From Ensifer aridi (GTDB taxonomy: Bacteria; Pseudomonadota; Alphaproteobacteria; Rhizobiales; Rhizobiaceae): 64,000 nt of DNA. Position 1 is the first letter of the stretch; each line of letters starts with the position of its first letter. Below, piece after piece: positions 53,014 to 62,167 of this stretch. Below the pieces are notes generated by a model. It worked only from the letters and a program-made list of their open reading frames with translations, was not told the origin of the DNA and made no database searches. Both the position numbers and the translations under genes were made by a program. The stretch spans positions 1-64,000 of the forward strand of contig NZ_LUAV01000032.1 of the NCBI RefSeq assembly GCF_002078505.1. The letters are read 5' to 3'.

Positions 53014-54531
53014 ATGTCGAAATTGCAGGAAAACATCGCCAAAGCGGAGGACTATCTCGCACGGTTCAGGAAACGCGGCGTCCTGCACCGCATCGCTGGC
53101 GAGGATGTCGCGGCTGCGGACGGCGCGACCTTCGAGACGATCTCGCCGGTCGATCTGAAGCCGCTTGCGGAAGTAGCACACGGCAAGGCCGAGGACATAG
53201 ACCGGGCCGCAAAGGCCGCAAAGGCCGCTTTCGCGGATTGGGCCGCCATGCCGGGCGAGATGCGCAAGAAGCTCCTGCATAAGGTCGCCGATGCCATCGT
53301 CGCGCGCGCCGAAGAAATCGCCTTCGTCGAATGCATGGATACCGGGCAGTCGCTGAAGTTCATGGCCAAGGCGGCCCTGCGCGGCGCCGAGAATTTCCGT
53401 TTCTTTGCCGACCGCGCACCGGAAGCGCGCGACGGCAAGTCACTGCGCGCCGACGGCCAGGTCAATCTGACCACCCGCGTGCCGATCGGTCCGGTTGGCG
53501 TGATCACGCCCTGGAACACGCCGTTCATGCTGTCGACCTGGAAGATCGCCCCGGCGCTCGCCGCCGGCTGCACCATCGTCCACAAGCCGGCGGAATTCTC
53601 GCCATTAACCGCACGCCTGCTCGTCGAGATTGCCGAGGAGGCCGGGCTGCCTAGGGGGGTCTGGAACCTCGTCACCGGTTTCGGCGAGGATGCCGGCAAG
53701 GCTCTTACCGAACATCCACTGATCAAGGCGATCGGCTTTGTCGGCGAAAGCCGCACCGGCTCGATGATCATGCGCCAGGGTGCCGATACGCTGAAGCGCG
53801 TGCATTTCGAGCTCGGCGGCAAGAACCCGGTGATCGTCTTTGCCGATGCCGATATCGAGCGCGCGGCGGACGCCGCCGTCTTCATGATCTATTCGCTCAA
53901 CGGCGAGCGCTGCACCTCGTCCTCGCGGCTGCTGGTGGAGGAGAGCATCTACGACAGATTCACGGCGCTCGTCGCGGAGAAGGCAACCCGCATCAAGGTT
54001 GGCCATCCGCTCGATCCGGAAACGGTGATAGGTCCGCTCATCCATCCAGTGCACGAGAAGAAGGTGCTCGAATATATCGCAATCGGTCAGTCGGAAGGCG
54101 CCAAGATCGCCGCCGGTGGGGCCAAATTCGATGGTCCCGGCGGCGGCTGTTATGTCTCGCCGACATTGTTTACCGGCGCCAACAATCGCATGCGCATTGC
54201 CCAGGAGGAGATTTTCGGGCCGGTGCTGACGGCCATCCCCTTCAAGGGCGAGGACGAGGCGCTGGCGCTCGCCAACGACGTCCAGTACGGCCTGACCGGC
54301 TACCTCTGGACTTCGGACGTCTCCCGCGCCTTCCGCTTCACCGATCACCTGGAAGCCGGGATGATCTGGGTGAACTCGGAGAACATCCGCCACCTGCCGA
54401 CGCCTTTCGGCGGCGTCAAGAATTCCGGCATCGGCCGCGACGGGGGAGACTGGTCTTTCGACTTCTACATGGAGACGAAGAACATCGCCTTCGCGACCAG
54501 GCCGCACGCCATCCAGAAGCTGGGCGGTTGA
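53014..54531 (+). CDS. hpaE: 5-carboxymethyl-2-hydroxymuconate semialdehyde dehydrogenase
   Basis: A 505-residue NAD-dependent ALDH that oxidises the HpaD product to the dicarboxylic acid. Catalytic cysteine in LNGERCTSSSRLLVE (~residue 305), general-base glutamate in HFELGGKNPV, cofactor motif GFVGESRTG. The length and the IHPVHEKKVLEYI segment are typical of HpaE. ATG at 53014; the ribosome site CAAGGATCAGACC is modest. It lies 43 bp after hpaF. Confidence 0.94.
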   Translation: MSKLQENIAKAEDYLARFRKRGVLHRIAGEDVAAADGATFETISPVDLKPLAEVAHGKAEDIDRAAKAAKAAFADWAAMPGEMRKKLLHKVADAIVARAEEIAFVECMDTGQSLKFMAKAALRGAENFRFFADRAPEARDGKSLRADGQVNLTTRVPIGPVGVITPWNTPFMLSTWKIAPALAAGCTIVHKPAEFSPLTARLLVEIAEEAGLPRGVWNLVTGFGEDAGKALTEHPLIKAIGFVGESRTGSMIMRQGADTLKRVHFELGGKNPVIVFADADIERAADAAVFMIYSLNGERCTSSSRLLVEESIYDRFTALVAEKATRIKVGHPLDPETVIGPLIHPVHEKKVLEYIAIGQSEGAKIAAGGAKFDGPGGGCYVSPTLFTGANNRMRIAQEEIFGPVLTAIPFKGEDEALALANDVQYGLTGYLWTSDVSRAFRFTDHLEAGMIWVNSENIRHLPTPFGGVKNSGIGRDGGDWSFDFYMETKNIAFATRPHAIQKLGG

Positions 54532-54592
54532 CGAGCAACAATCATCACAGACATACCCGCCGCCGTTGGCGAGCGGGCCGGAGGAGGACCCG

Positions 54593-55573
54593 ATGCCGAT
54601 ACCCAAGCCCAATCTCTACCCGCCCTTCAACATCGTGCGGCTCTCCCATGTCGAGTTTGGGGTGACCGACCTTGCCAAATCGCGCGCCTTCTATGTCGAC
54701 ACGCTCGGCCTGCAGGTGACCGACGAGTCTTCGAACACGATCTATCTGCGCGCCATGGAGGAGCGCGGGCATCATTGCATCGTCTTGAACAAATCCGGCA
54801 ATGCGGAGGCCCGCGACCTCGGCTTCAAGGTGTTCAGCGAGGATGACCTCGACAGGGCGGCACATTTCTTCAAAGGCAAGGACCTGCCGGTCGAATGGGT
54901 CGAACGTCCCTATCAGGCACGCAGCTTTCGCACCCGCGATCCCCTTGGCATTCCGCTTGAATTCTATTCGAAGATGGATCGGCTGCCGCCGATCCACCAG
55001 CAATACGCGCTCTACAGGGGCGTAAAGCCGCTCCGCATCGATCATTTCAACTGCTTCTCGCCGAATGTCGACGAGAGCGTCGCCTTCTATAACGAGCTCG
55101 GTTTTCGAGTGACCGAATATACCGAGGACGAGGAAACCGGTCGTCTGTGGGCCGCGTGGACGCACCGTAAGGGCGGTGTCCACGACATCGCCTTCACCAA
55201 CGGCCGCGGGCCGCGCCTACATCATACTGCCTTTTGGGTGCCGACTCCGCTCAACATCATCGACCTGCTCGACCTGATGGCGACCACGGGATGGGTTGCA
55301 AACATCGAGCGCGGCCCCGGCCGCCATGGCATTTCCAATGCCTTCTTCCTGTATATTCTCGACCCCGACGGCCACCGCATAGAGATCTACTGCTCGGACT
55401 ACCAGACGGTCGATCCGGACCTCGAGCCGATCAAATGGGACCTGAAGGACCCGCAGCGCCAGACGCTCTGGGGCGCACCGGCGCCGAAATCCTGGTTCGA
55501 GCATGGCAGCCTCTTCGCCGGCGCCGAGCCGCGAGACGCCGACCTCAAGGCGCAGCCGATCATCGCGCCCTGA
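54593..55573 (+). CDS. hpaD: 3,4-dihydroxyphenylacetate 2,3-dioxygenase
   Basis: A 326-residue type I extradiol dioxygenase with two VOC-fold domains. It opens homoprotocatechuate beside the hydroxyls. The metal triad of the C-terminal domain is visible as His151 (RIDHFNCFS), His211 (PRLHHTAFW) and Glu264 (HRIEIYCSDY), and the acid-base His197 in GGVHDIAF, matching the numbering of known Fe/Mn HPCD enzymes within a few residues. GGAGGAGGACCCG precedes the ATG. Confidence 0.95.
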   Translation: MPIPKPNLYPPFNIVRLSHVEFGVTDLAKSRAFYVDTLGLQVTDESSNTIYLRAMEERGHHCIVLNKSGNAEARDLGFKVFSEDDLDRAAHFFKGKDLPVEWVERPYQARSFRTRDPLGIPLEFYSKMDRLPPIHQQYALYRGVKPLRIDHFNCFSPNVDESVAFYNELGFRVTEYTEDEETGRLWAAWTHRKGGVHDIAFTNGRGPRLHHTAFWVPTPLNIIDLLDLMATTGWVANIERGPGRHGISNAFFLYILDPDGHRIEIYCSDYQTVDPDLEPIKWDLKDPQRQTLWGAPAPKSWFEHGSLFAGAEPRDADLKAQPIIAP

Positions 55574-55665
55574 CGGGCTCACTCGACACGACAGGCTTCC
55601 GGGCGGAAACACTCGCCCGGGGAAAACCAGCCCGGGCGACTAAACATCCCGGAGGAGACAGAGAC

Positions 55666-57081
55666 ATGGATGACACCACCTTCGCCGAATGGTCAAAGAA
55701 GGCCGCGGAATGGGGCGCCGCCTACCGGGCTTCGCTGCGCGACCGCCCGGTGCGTGCGCAGACGGCCCCGGGCGGGATCGCGGCGCAAATACCGGCTGCC
55801 CCGCCCGAGAAGGGCGAGAGCATGGAGGCGATCTTTGCCGATTTCGAGCGGATCATCCTGCCGGGGATGACGCACTGGCAGCATCCGCGCTTCTTCGCCT
55901 ATTTCCCAGCGAATGCCGCCCCCGTCTCCGTCGTCGCCGAATATCTGGTGACGGCGATGGCCGCCCAATGCATGCTCTGGCAGACCTCACCGGCGGCGAC
56001 CGAACTCGAGACCAGGGTGCTCGACTGGCTGCGCCAGGCGATCGGGCTGCCGGAGGGTTTCGCCGGCGTCATCCAGGACTCCGCCTCCTCCGCGACGCTT
56101 TCCGCCGTCCTCGTCATGCGCGAGCGAGCGCTCGCATGGAATGGAAACAAGGCGGGTCTCGGCGCCAATCCGCGCCTGCGCATCTATTCCTCCGATCAGG
56201 TGCATACCTCGATCGACCGGGCCATCTGGGTCTCCGGCATCGGCGAGGACAATCTCGTGCGCATTCCGGTCGGGGGCGAAAAACGGTCGATGGATTGCGC
56301 CGCCCTGGAAGCGGCGATCCTCCGCGACAAGGCGGCCGGCTACGTGCCTGCCGGCGTCATCACCTGCACCGGCGGGACTAGCACCGGCGCCTGCGACGAT
56401 ATCGGCGCGGTCGTCAAGGTTGCCCATGCCCACGGGCTTTATGTGCATGTCGATGCGGCCTGGGCGGGCGCTGCGATGATCTGCGAGGAGTTCCGTTCTC
56501 TCTGGGCCGGCGTCGAGGCGGCCGACTCCGTGGTCTTCAACCCGCACAAGTGGCTCGGCGCCCAGTTCGATTGCTCGGCGCATTTCATCCGCGCCCCGGA
56601 CGATCTGGTGCGCACGCTGGCGATCAAGCCGGAATACCTGAAGACCCATGGCCGCGACGGCATCATCAACTATTCCGAATGGACCGTGCCGCTCGGCCGG
56701 CGCTTTCGCGCGCTTAAGCTCTGGTTCCTGCTGCGCTTCCACGGACTGGAGGGGCTGAAGGGGATGATCCGCGACCATGTCGCTTGGGCGGAGAAACTCG
56801 CAGAGCGGCTTCGCCGGCACGACGGGTTCGAGGTTGTAACCAATCCGGTCCTGTCCCTGTTCTCCTTCCGGCACCTCGGCTCAGGCGACCTCGACGCCCA
56901 TAATCTCGCCCTCGTCAATGCTATCAACGACGACGGACGGATCTATCTCACCCAGACCCGTGTCGACGGGCGGATCGCGATCCGTTTCCAGGCCGGGCAG
57001 TTCGATATGACCGAGAATGACGCCGACACCGCCTTCGAGGTCATCACCGAAATCGCAAAGAGCCTCGACCGCATCGCCTGA
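55666..57081 (+). CDS. Group II aromatic-L-amino-acid decarboxylase (DOPA/tyrosine decarboxylase-like)
   Basis: A 471-residue fold-type I PLP decarboxylase. The PLP lysine is in VVFNPHKWLGAQFD (~residue 294), the pyridine-nitrogen aspartate in HVDAAWAGAA, and HPRFFAYFPANAAP plus IQDSASSATLSAVLVMRERAL are typical of DOPA/phenylalanine/tyrosine decarboxylases. It should turn an aromatic amino acid into its amine. It sits inside the hpa operon between hpaD and hpaG, which is not the standard content and suggests that tyrosine, DOPA or a related amino acid feeds the pathway. GGAGGAGACAGAGAC precedes the ATG. Confidence 0.9.
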   Translation: MDDTTFAEWSKKAAEWGAAYRASLRDRPVRAQTAPGGIAAQIPAAPPEKGESMEAIFADFERIILPGMTHWQHPRFFAYFPANAAPVSVVAEYLVTAMAAQCMLWQTSPAATELETRVLDWLRQAIGLPEGFAGVIQDSASSATLSAVLVMRERALAWNGNKAGLGANPRLRIYSSDQVHTSIDRAIWVSGIGEDNLVRIPVGGEKRSMDCAALEAAILRDKAAGYVPAGVITCTGGTSTGACDDIGAVVKVAHAHGLYVHVDAAWAGAAMICEEFRSLWAGVEAADSVVFNPHKWLGAQFDCSAHFIRAPDDLVRTLAIKPEYLKTHGRDGIINYSEWTVPLGRRFRALKLWFLLRFHGLEGLKGMIRDHVAWAEKLAERLRRHDGFEVVTNPVLSLFSFRHLGSGDLDAHNLALVNAINDDGRIYLTQTRVDGRIAIRFQAGQFDMTENDADTAFEVITEIAKSLDRIA

Positions 57082-57094
57082 TCAAGGAGAGCGC

Positions 57095-57964
57095 ATGCCC
57101 CGCCCGAAATTCATCAGCTTCACTCGCGACGGGAGACCCGGCTATGGGGTCCTGGCGGAAGATCGCGTTGTCGATCTTTCCGCCCGTCACGCCTCTCGGT
57201 GGCCGACCTTGCGCCAGGTCATCGAAGATGGCGCACTTCTCTCTCTGGCCGAGGAAGCGGCATCGCTGCAACCCGACTTTCCGGTCGAAGAGGTCCGCTT
57301 CGAAATCCCGATCCCGACGCCGGAAAAACTGATCTGCGTCGGCGTCAACTTTCCCGATAGAAACGAGGAATACAAGGACGGCCAGGCAGCCCCCTCCAAC
57401 CCTTCGCTCTTCATCCGCTTCCCGCGCTCCTTCACCGGTCACGACCGGCCGCTGATCCGCCCGTCCGAGAGCCCGCAGCTCGACTATGAGGGCGAGATCG
57501 TGATCGTCATTGGCAAGGGTGGGCGACGGATCCGTGAAGCAGAGGCGTTGAACCACATCGCGGCACTGACGCTCTGCAATGAGGGCACGATCCGCGACTG
57601 GGTGCGCCACGCGAAATTCAACGTCACCCAAGGGAAGAACTTCGACCAAACCGGCTCGATCGGCCCTTGGCTTATCCCTTACGCGAGTGAGGACCAAATC
57701 GCGGACATCAAACTCGAGACCCGGGTCAATGGCGAGGTGCGCCAGAGCGATCGCACCAGCCGGATGATCTTCTCCTTCCGCAGGATCATCAACTACGTCT
57801 CGACCTTCACCACGCTCGTTCCGGGCGACGTGATCGTCACCGGAACGCCGACCGGCGCCGGCGCCCGCTTCGATCCGCCGATCTGGCTCAAGCCCGGCGA
57901 CGTCGTCGAGGTCGAAGCCGAGGGCATCGGCATCTTGCGCAACACCATTGCCGACGAGGCTTGA
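57095..57964 (+). CDS. hpaG: Fumarylacetoacetate hydrolase-family decarboxylase/isomerase
   Basis: A 289-residue single-domain FAH-family protein. Metal site in QLDYEGEIVIVIG (Glu, Glu) and a downstream Asp in TIRDWVRHAK; the catalytic lid region LICVGVNFPDRNEEY and the FTGHDRPLIRP segment are conserved. In E. coli HpaG is a two-domain protein with both decarboxylase and isomerase activity; here only one domain is encoded, so it may act as a homodimer or cover one activity. The next gene begins one base after its stop. Confidence 0.87.
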   Translation: MPRPKFISFTRDGRPGYGVLAEDRVVDLSARHASRWPTLRQVIEDGALLSLAEEAASLQPDFPVEEVRFEIPIPTPEKLICVGVNFPDRNEEYKDGQAAPSNPSLFIRFPRSFTGHDRPLIRPSESPQLDYEGEIVIVIGKGGRRIREAEALNHIAALTLCNEGTIRDWVRHAKFNVTQGKNFDQTGSIGPWLIPYASEDQIADIKLETRVNGEVRQSDRTSRMIFSFRRIINYVSTFTTLVPGDVIVTGTPTGAGARFDPPIWLKPGDVVEVEAEGIGILRNTIADEA

Positions 57965-57965
57965 C

Positions 57966-58769
57966 ATGCTGAGCAGAGACGAAATCGAAGCCGCCGTCGA
58001 AAGCCTCGACGAGGCCGAGCGCACGCGCCTCCAGACCGGGCTGCTGTCGCTCAAACATCCGGACATGGATATGGACGACGCCTATGCGATCCAAGGAGCC
58101 TGGGTGAAACGGAAGATCGATAGCGGCCGGAACGTCATCGGTTGGAAGATCGGCCTCACCTCCAAGGCGATGCAATATGCGCTGAACATCAACATCCCGG
58201 ATTCCGGCGTGCTCTTCGACGACATGGTCTTCGAGGACGGCGCCACCGTTCCGGCCGACCGCTTCATCCAGCCACGAATCGAGGCGGAGGTCGCCTTCGT
58301 CATGAAGGCGCCGCTGAAAGGCCCCGGCGTCACCGTCTTCGATGTGCTGAATGCCACCGACTGCGTCACCCCGGCGCTCGAGATCCTAGACACACGCATC
58401 GTCCGCGTCGATCCGGAAACAAAGAAGGCCCGCAATGTCTTTGACACGATCTCCGACAACGCCGCCAATGCCGGCATCGTCACGGGTGGACGCGCGGTAC
58501 GGCCGGATCAGATCGATATGCGCTGGATGGGCGCAATCGTCTCTCGCAATGCCGAGGTCGAGGAAACCGGACTCGGCGCCGGCGTTCTCAATCAGCCCGC
58601 CCGCGGTGTCGCATGGCTCGCCAATCGCCTTGCACAATATGGCGACGGCATTGAGGCGGGGCAGATCGTCCTTGCCGGTTCCTTCATCCGGCCGATCGAG
58701 GCGCGCCATGGCGATACGATCGTCGGGGACTTCGGGCCCTACGGCTCCATAGGCCTTCATTTTGCCTGA
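57966..58769 (+). CDS. hpaH: 2-oxo-hept-4-ene-1,7-dioate hydratase
   Basis: A 267-residue member of the MhpD/HpaH hydratase family. GWKIGLTSKAMQYALNI, IQPRIEAEVAFVM and VTPALEILDTRI hold the metal-binding acidic residues. It adds water to the HpaG product before aldol cleavage. Tightly packed between hpaG (1-bp gap) and hpaI (10-bp gap). Confidence 0.94.
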   Translation: MLSRDEIEAAVESLDEAERTRLQTGLLSLKHPDMDMDDAYAIQGAWVKRKIDSGRNVIGWKIGLTSKAMQYALNINIPDSGVLFDDMVFEDGATVPADRFIQPRIEAEVAFVMKAPLKGPGVTVFDVLNATDCVTPALEILDTRIVRVDPETKKARNVFDTISDNAANAGIVTGGRAVRPDQIDMRWMGAIVSRNAEVEETGLGAGVLNQPARGVAWLANRLAQYGDGIEAGQIVLAGSFIRPIEARHGDTIVGDFGPYGSIGLHFA

Positions 58770-58779
58770 GGAGGCACCG

Positions 58780-59586
58780 ATGCCCGCCCCGAAAAACCGC
58801 TTCAAGCAGGCACTGAAGGAGGGCCGCGCGCAGATCGGCCTCTGGCAGGCGCTTGCCAATCCATACACGGTGGAGATCTGCGCCGGCGCCGGCTACGACT
58901 GGCTGCTGCTTGACGCCGAGCACGCGCCGAACGATGTGCCGCTTCTCGTCTCGCAACTGCAGGCGATGAAGGGCACGGCAAGCCATGCGGTAATTCGCCC
59001 ACCGATCGGCGAGACCTGGATCATCAAGCAGATGCTCGATATCGGGGCGCAGACCCTGCTCATTCCCATGGTCGAAAGCAGGCACATGGCGGAAGCGATG
59101 GTCAGGGCGGTGCGGTATCCGCCGCATGGCGTGCGAGGCGTCGGCGCGGCGCTTGCCCGCGCTTCTGCCTTCAATCGCGTCCCCGACTATCTGGCGACGG
59201 CCAACGACGAGATCTGCCTGCTTCTGCAGGTGGAAAGCCGAACCGGACTTGCAGCGCTCGACGCCATCGCCTCGACCGACGGTGTCGACGGCGTCTTCAT
59301 CGGACCCGCCGATCTCGCGGCCGACATGGGCTATCTTGGTAAGCCTGGCGCACCTCAGGTGCAGGCCGAGGTCGAAAAGGCGATCGTCAGGATCCAGTCT
59401 CACGGCAAGGCGGCCGGCATCCTGATCGGCGATCTCTCCCTTGCCAAGCGCTATCTCGAACTTGGCGCGACTTTCGTCGCGATCGGCAACGACGTCACTC
59501 TGCTCGCCAATGCGACGACCAGGCTCCTCGACGACTTCAAGAAGGCGGACGCCGCCAAGCCGCCGGCAGACGCAAAGGTCTATTGA
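58780..59586 (+). CDS. hpaI: 4-hydroxy-2-oxoheptanedioate aldolase
   Basis: A 268-residue class II pyruvate aldolase (HpcH/HpaI family) that releases pyruvate and succinate semialdehyde. IGLWQALANPYTVEICAGAGYDW, LLLDAEHAPND (catalytic His/Asp region), PMVESRHMAEAMV, LQVESRTGLAALDAI with a metal Glu and FIGPADLAADMG with a metal Asp are all present. GAGGAGGCACCG precedes the ATG. Last intact gene of the operon. Confidence 0.94.
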   Translation: MPAPKNRFKQALKEGRAQIGLWQALANPYTVEICAGAGYDWLLLDAEHAPNDVPLLVSQLQAMKGTASHAVIRPPIGETWIIKQMLDIGAQTLLIPMVESRHMAEAMVRAVRYPPHGVRGVGAALARASAFNRVPDYLATANDEICLLLQVESRTGLAALDAIASTDGVDGVFIGPADLAADMGYLGKPGAPQVQAEVEKAIVRIQSHGKAAGILIGDLSLAKRYLELGATFVAIGNDVTLLANATTRLLDDFKKADAAKPPADAKVY

Positions 59587-59749
59587 TCGCTGACGCCGAT
59601 CTCCCTGGCGCCGCGTGACCTTGTGCTTCACGCAAATTTTCGGCGCTGGTGATGCGTTGTGCACGCTCAGTCAAAACGGACTGCACGCTCGGTCGCGACG
59701 TCTCCCCACGCACCTATCATGATGCCCCGGAAAGCCAGGAGGAGGGAAT

Positions 59750-60537
59750 ATGCGTTTCAAGAACAAGACTGTCTTGATCACCGGCGGCGGCACGGGCATC
59801 GGCGCGGCGGTGGCTCGTCGCATCCGGCAGGAGGGCGGCAATGTCACGCTCGTAGGGCGCCGTCCCGAACCCCTTCGCGGCGTCGCGGAAGAGATCGGCG
59901 CCGCCGTCATCGCGGCGGATGCGGCCGACAGTGCCGCGATGAGAGCCGCCGTCGAAACGGTCGTCGAGACCTTCGGCAGCCTCGACGTCCTGATCGCCAA
60001 TGCCGGCGGCCACGGTGTCGGGCCGACGATCAGCATGTCGGACGAGACCTGGGACCTCGCCGTCCGGCTCAATCTCAATACCGCCTTCGTCAGCGCCCGC
60101 GAATCCCTGCCGCATCTCATCAAGAGCAAGGGTAATATCGTGGTTCTCGCCTCAATCGCCGGGCTCTTTGCCGGGCCGGACGCGGCGGGCTACGTCACGA
60201 TGAAGCACGGCTGCATCGGGCTCGCGAAATCGCTGGCGCGCGACTATGGCCGCAAGGGTGTACGCACCAATTCCGTCTGCCCCGGCTGGGTGACGACGGC
60301 GATGGCCGACGAGCAGATGGAAGTCATCGTCGACAAGTTCAAGCTGAAGAACGTCGAAGAAGCCTATGCGCTCGTCACCAAGGACGTGCCGCTCGGCCGC
60401 CCGGCGACCGCCGAGGATGTCGCCAATGCGTCTGCTTCCTGGCTTCGGCGGAAGCATCGATGATCAACGGCGCGATCCTGACCGTCGATGGCGGCGCCGG
60501 CACCGTCGACTTGCCGACCCTCGCCTTTGCAGATTGA
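59750..60537 (+). pseudogene. SDR gene with a single-base frameshift near its 3' end
   Basis: The first 226 codons encode a classical SDR: TGGGTGIG cofactor loop, NAGG motif, IVVLASIAGL, YVTMK active-site pair and CPGWVTT. At about 60429 the frame shifts; the original frame would run into SWLRRKHR and stop at 60463. One base up gives FLASAEASMINGAILTVDGG and ends at 60537, the normal SDR tail. One lost base therefore removed the last ~30 residues, which help form the tetramer and substrate pocket. It may be a recent mutation or a sequencing error. It would belong to the hpa operon. Confidence 0.8.
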
Positions 60538-60557
60538 TTTAAGAGGAGCAGGTACCG

Positions 60558-60926
60558 ATGAACCAAATTCCAAAGGGTTGGAAAACTTACGACGAATTCG
60601 CCTACGGCATCGACACGAACCGCTTGCCCGCAACCGAGGCCCTCGCCGGCTCGTCCCACAAGATCGACTTTGACGATGGCCGCACGCTTGAGCTTGCCTT
60701 CGCCAAGGGCAAGGTCGAATGGTCTGATGGCAAGGAAGGCGGCACCCACAGGGCGGAAACTTCCACAGATGCTGTGAAGGTCAGCCACCCACTGATCGTA
60801 AGGTGTGGGTGCCCAGGTCCGATCTACGAGGCTGCGGTTCTGCAACAGGTCCAACTCTGCCTCCCAACAGTGTCGGCACTGCCGAAGACTGCAACAGATG
60901 GCGTGGCACGTCCAATAAATACTTAA
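60558..60926 (+). pseudogene. Truncated MoaF-like gene
   Basis: The first ~75 residues (IPKGWKTYDEFAYGIDTNRL, FDDGRTLELAFAKGKVEWSD) look like the N-terminal part of a MoaF-type protein. After about 60770 the frame becomes Cys-rich and unlike any protein. The natural C-terminal domain is lost, so a deletion or insertion joined foreign DNA here. AGAGGAGCAGGTACCG precedes the ATG. Confidence 0.6.
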
Positions 60927-60952
60927 CAAATTAAGGAACGCTAGCGAGGTGC

Positions 60953-61471
60953 TCACTCCTCGCCGAGTGATCCGTTTTCCATCTTCAGCGAAGCCAGCTC
61001 TTCCAGCATGTCGAGAAGCCGCTCCACACGTGCCGCGCCAAAGCGGGCATCAATATCGGCATAGACCTTCAGGCTCTCAGGCATGACGTCCTCGACGATC
61101 TCCCGCCCCGTAGACGTGATCTGCAACAACACCCGTCGGCCATCGGCATCATCCTTGTGCTTGCTGATAAAGCCGCGCTCCTCGAGCGAGCGGATCATCC
61201 GCGTTAGGCTCGGCGCCAGAATGGACGCTTTGTCCGCCACTTCCGTTGCGTCGAGTTTTCCAGCTTCATAGAGAACGCGAATGACCCGCCATTGCTGTTC
61301 GGTCACATCATGCGCGGCCAGAATTGGCCGGAAATGACTCATCACCGCCTCACGAGCGCGCAACAGTGCAATCGCCAGAGAGCGGCGCGCCCGCTGTGTT
61401 TGAATAGACCCTTGGGATGAGGTTTTTGGCTCTAACTGCCGTTTGTGATCACCAGGTGTGTTTTGTTGCAT
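60953..61471 (-). CDS. hpaR: MarR-family repressor of the hpa operon
   Basis: A 172-residue MarR regulator: VTEQQWRVIRVLYEAGKLDATEVADKASILAPSLTRMIRSLEERGFI is the winged helix-turn-helix (about 55-100), and SKHKDDADGRRVLLQITSTG is the wing. The family match to HpaR/HpcR and the site at the end of the hpa cluster identify it. A TTAACATGGTAA dyad upstream suggests autorepression, and the perfect palindrome before hpaF its main target. The N-terminal ~30 residues are extra and variable. Confidence 0.9.
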   Translation of the reverse strand: MQQNTPGDHKRQLEPKTSSQGSIQTQRARRSLAIALLRAREAVMSHFRPILAAHDVTEQQWRVIRVLYEAGKLDATEVADKASILAPSLTRMIRSLEERGFISKHKDDADGRRVLLQITSTGREIVEDVMPESLKVYADIDARFGAARVERLLDMLEELASLKMENGSLGEE

Positions 61472-61505
61472 CTCGCCGATCCGCTCGCACTATCATCTCA
61501 TTTGA

Positions 61506-61517
61506 TTAACATGGTAA
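61506..61517. promoter_or_regulatory. HpaR-type operator near hpaR
   Basis: TTAACATGGTAA differs by one base from the core TTAACATGTTAA of the hpaF operator. It lies 35 bp upstream of the hpaR start, consistent with autoregulation. Confidence 0.6.
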
Positions 61518-61548
61518 TGATACAGCGCAAGGCCAAGGTAGGACTTAG

Positions 61549-61707
61549 ATGATGACTTCCAACCAGGAGCAGCTTGCCGGTGAGTTCCTGATCGACAGGG
61601 ACGGCGTCGTACGCTGGAGTTTCACCGAAGTCCTGGAGAGCGGGCTCCAAACGTTCAAGGCACCCAATCCTGAGGAATTGATGTCAGCAGCTTCCAGGAT
61701 TGCTTAA
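61549..61707 (+). pseudogene. Peroxiredoxin-like (AhpC/TSA) C-terminal relic
   Basis: A 52-codon frame (QLAGEFLIDRDGVVRWSFTE ... FKAPNPEELMSAASRIA) matches the end of AhpC/TSA-type proteins, where FLIDRDGxVRW precedes the final strand and helix. The cysteine-bearing N-terminal part is absent. An ATG-ATG start lies in frame, but a functional protein is unlikely. Confidence 0.5.
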
Positions 61708-62167
61708 GAACTCGCTCGATACCGCTGGCGCCACAGGGCCTCGCCTCTTTAAGGTTTGACCTCCCGCGCCGTGAATTCCAAACCGACGGACGCCATTATC
61801 GCAGCAACGGCTAAGCCAATCCTAGCAAAACACCAAGGGGGAGCGCGACAATTTCTTCCCGATAGTCCCTGAGCACGCGGCTGACGGATCTCGGCGTCTG
61901 CTGCAACAGCATAAACGCCTCCAATTTGGGGCGTCACCAAATTAACGGCAGCTTCGCCCGCTCTTGCGGCCACTCATGGACTCCGCAGCAAACGACTGCT
62001 CCCACCCAGAGCCGCCGTTCGGGAGCTCATCGCATCCAGGCCCGGACCCGGCCAAACCGGACAATCGCAGATGTCAAATCCGGCGGGCAGGAGCCATTTG
62101 GAGGATCGAACCGTCCCCGCAGCGGACTCCTGCTCAGCAGGGGCTTGGCCTGGCCGGGGCCTGGCGT
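61708..62167. other. Stretch with no convincing gene
   Basis: A minus-strand frame at about 61749-61973 ends in a hydrophobic run (FARIGLAVAAIMASVGLEFTAREVKP) that could be the tail of a lost membrane protein, but nothing supports an intact gene. Confidence 0.35.

Noticed and set aside
60375-60956. Minus-strand frame with several Cys residues (QCRHCWEAELDLLQ)
   Set aside because: Looked like a zinc-binding or transposase fragment, but most of it is antisense to the SDR and MoaF-like gene and no family match could be defended.
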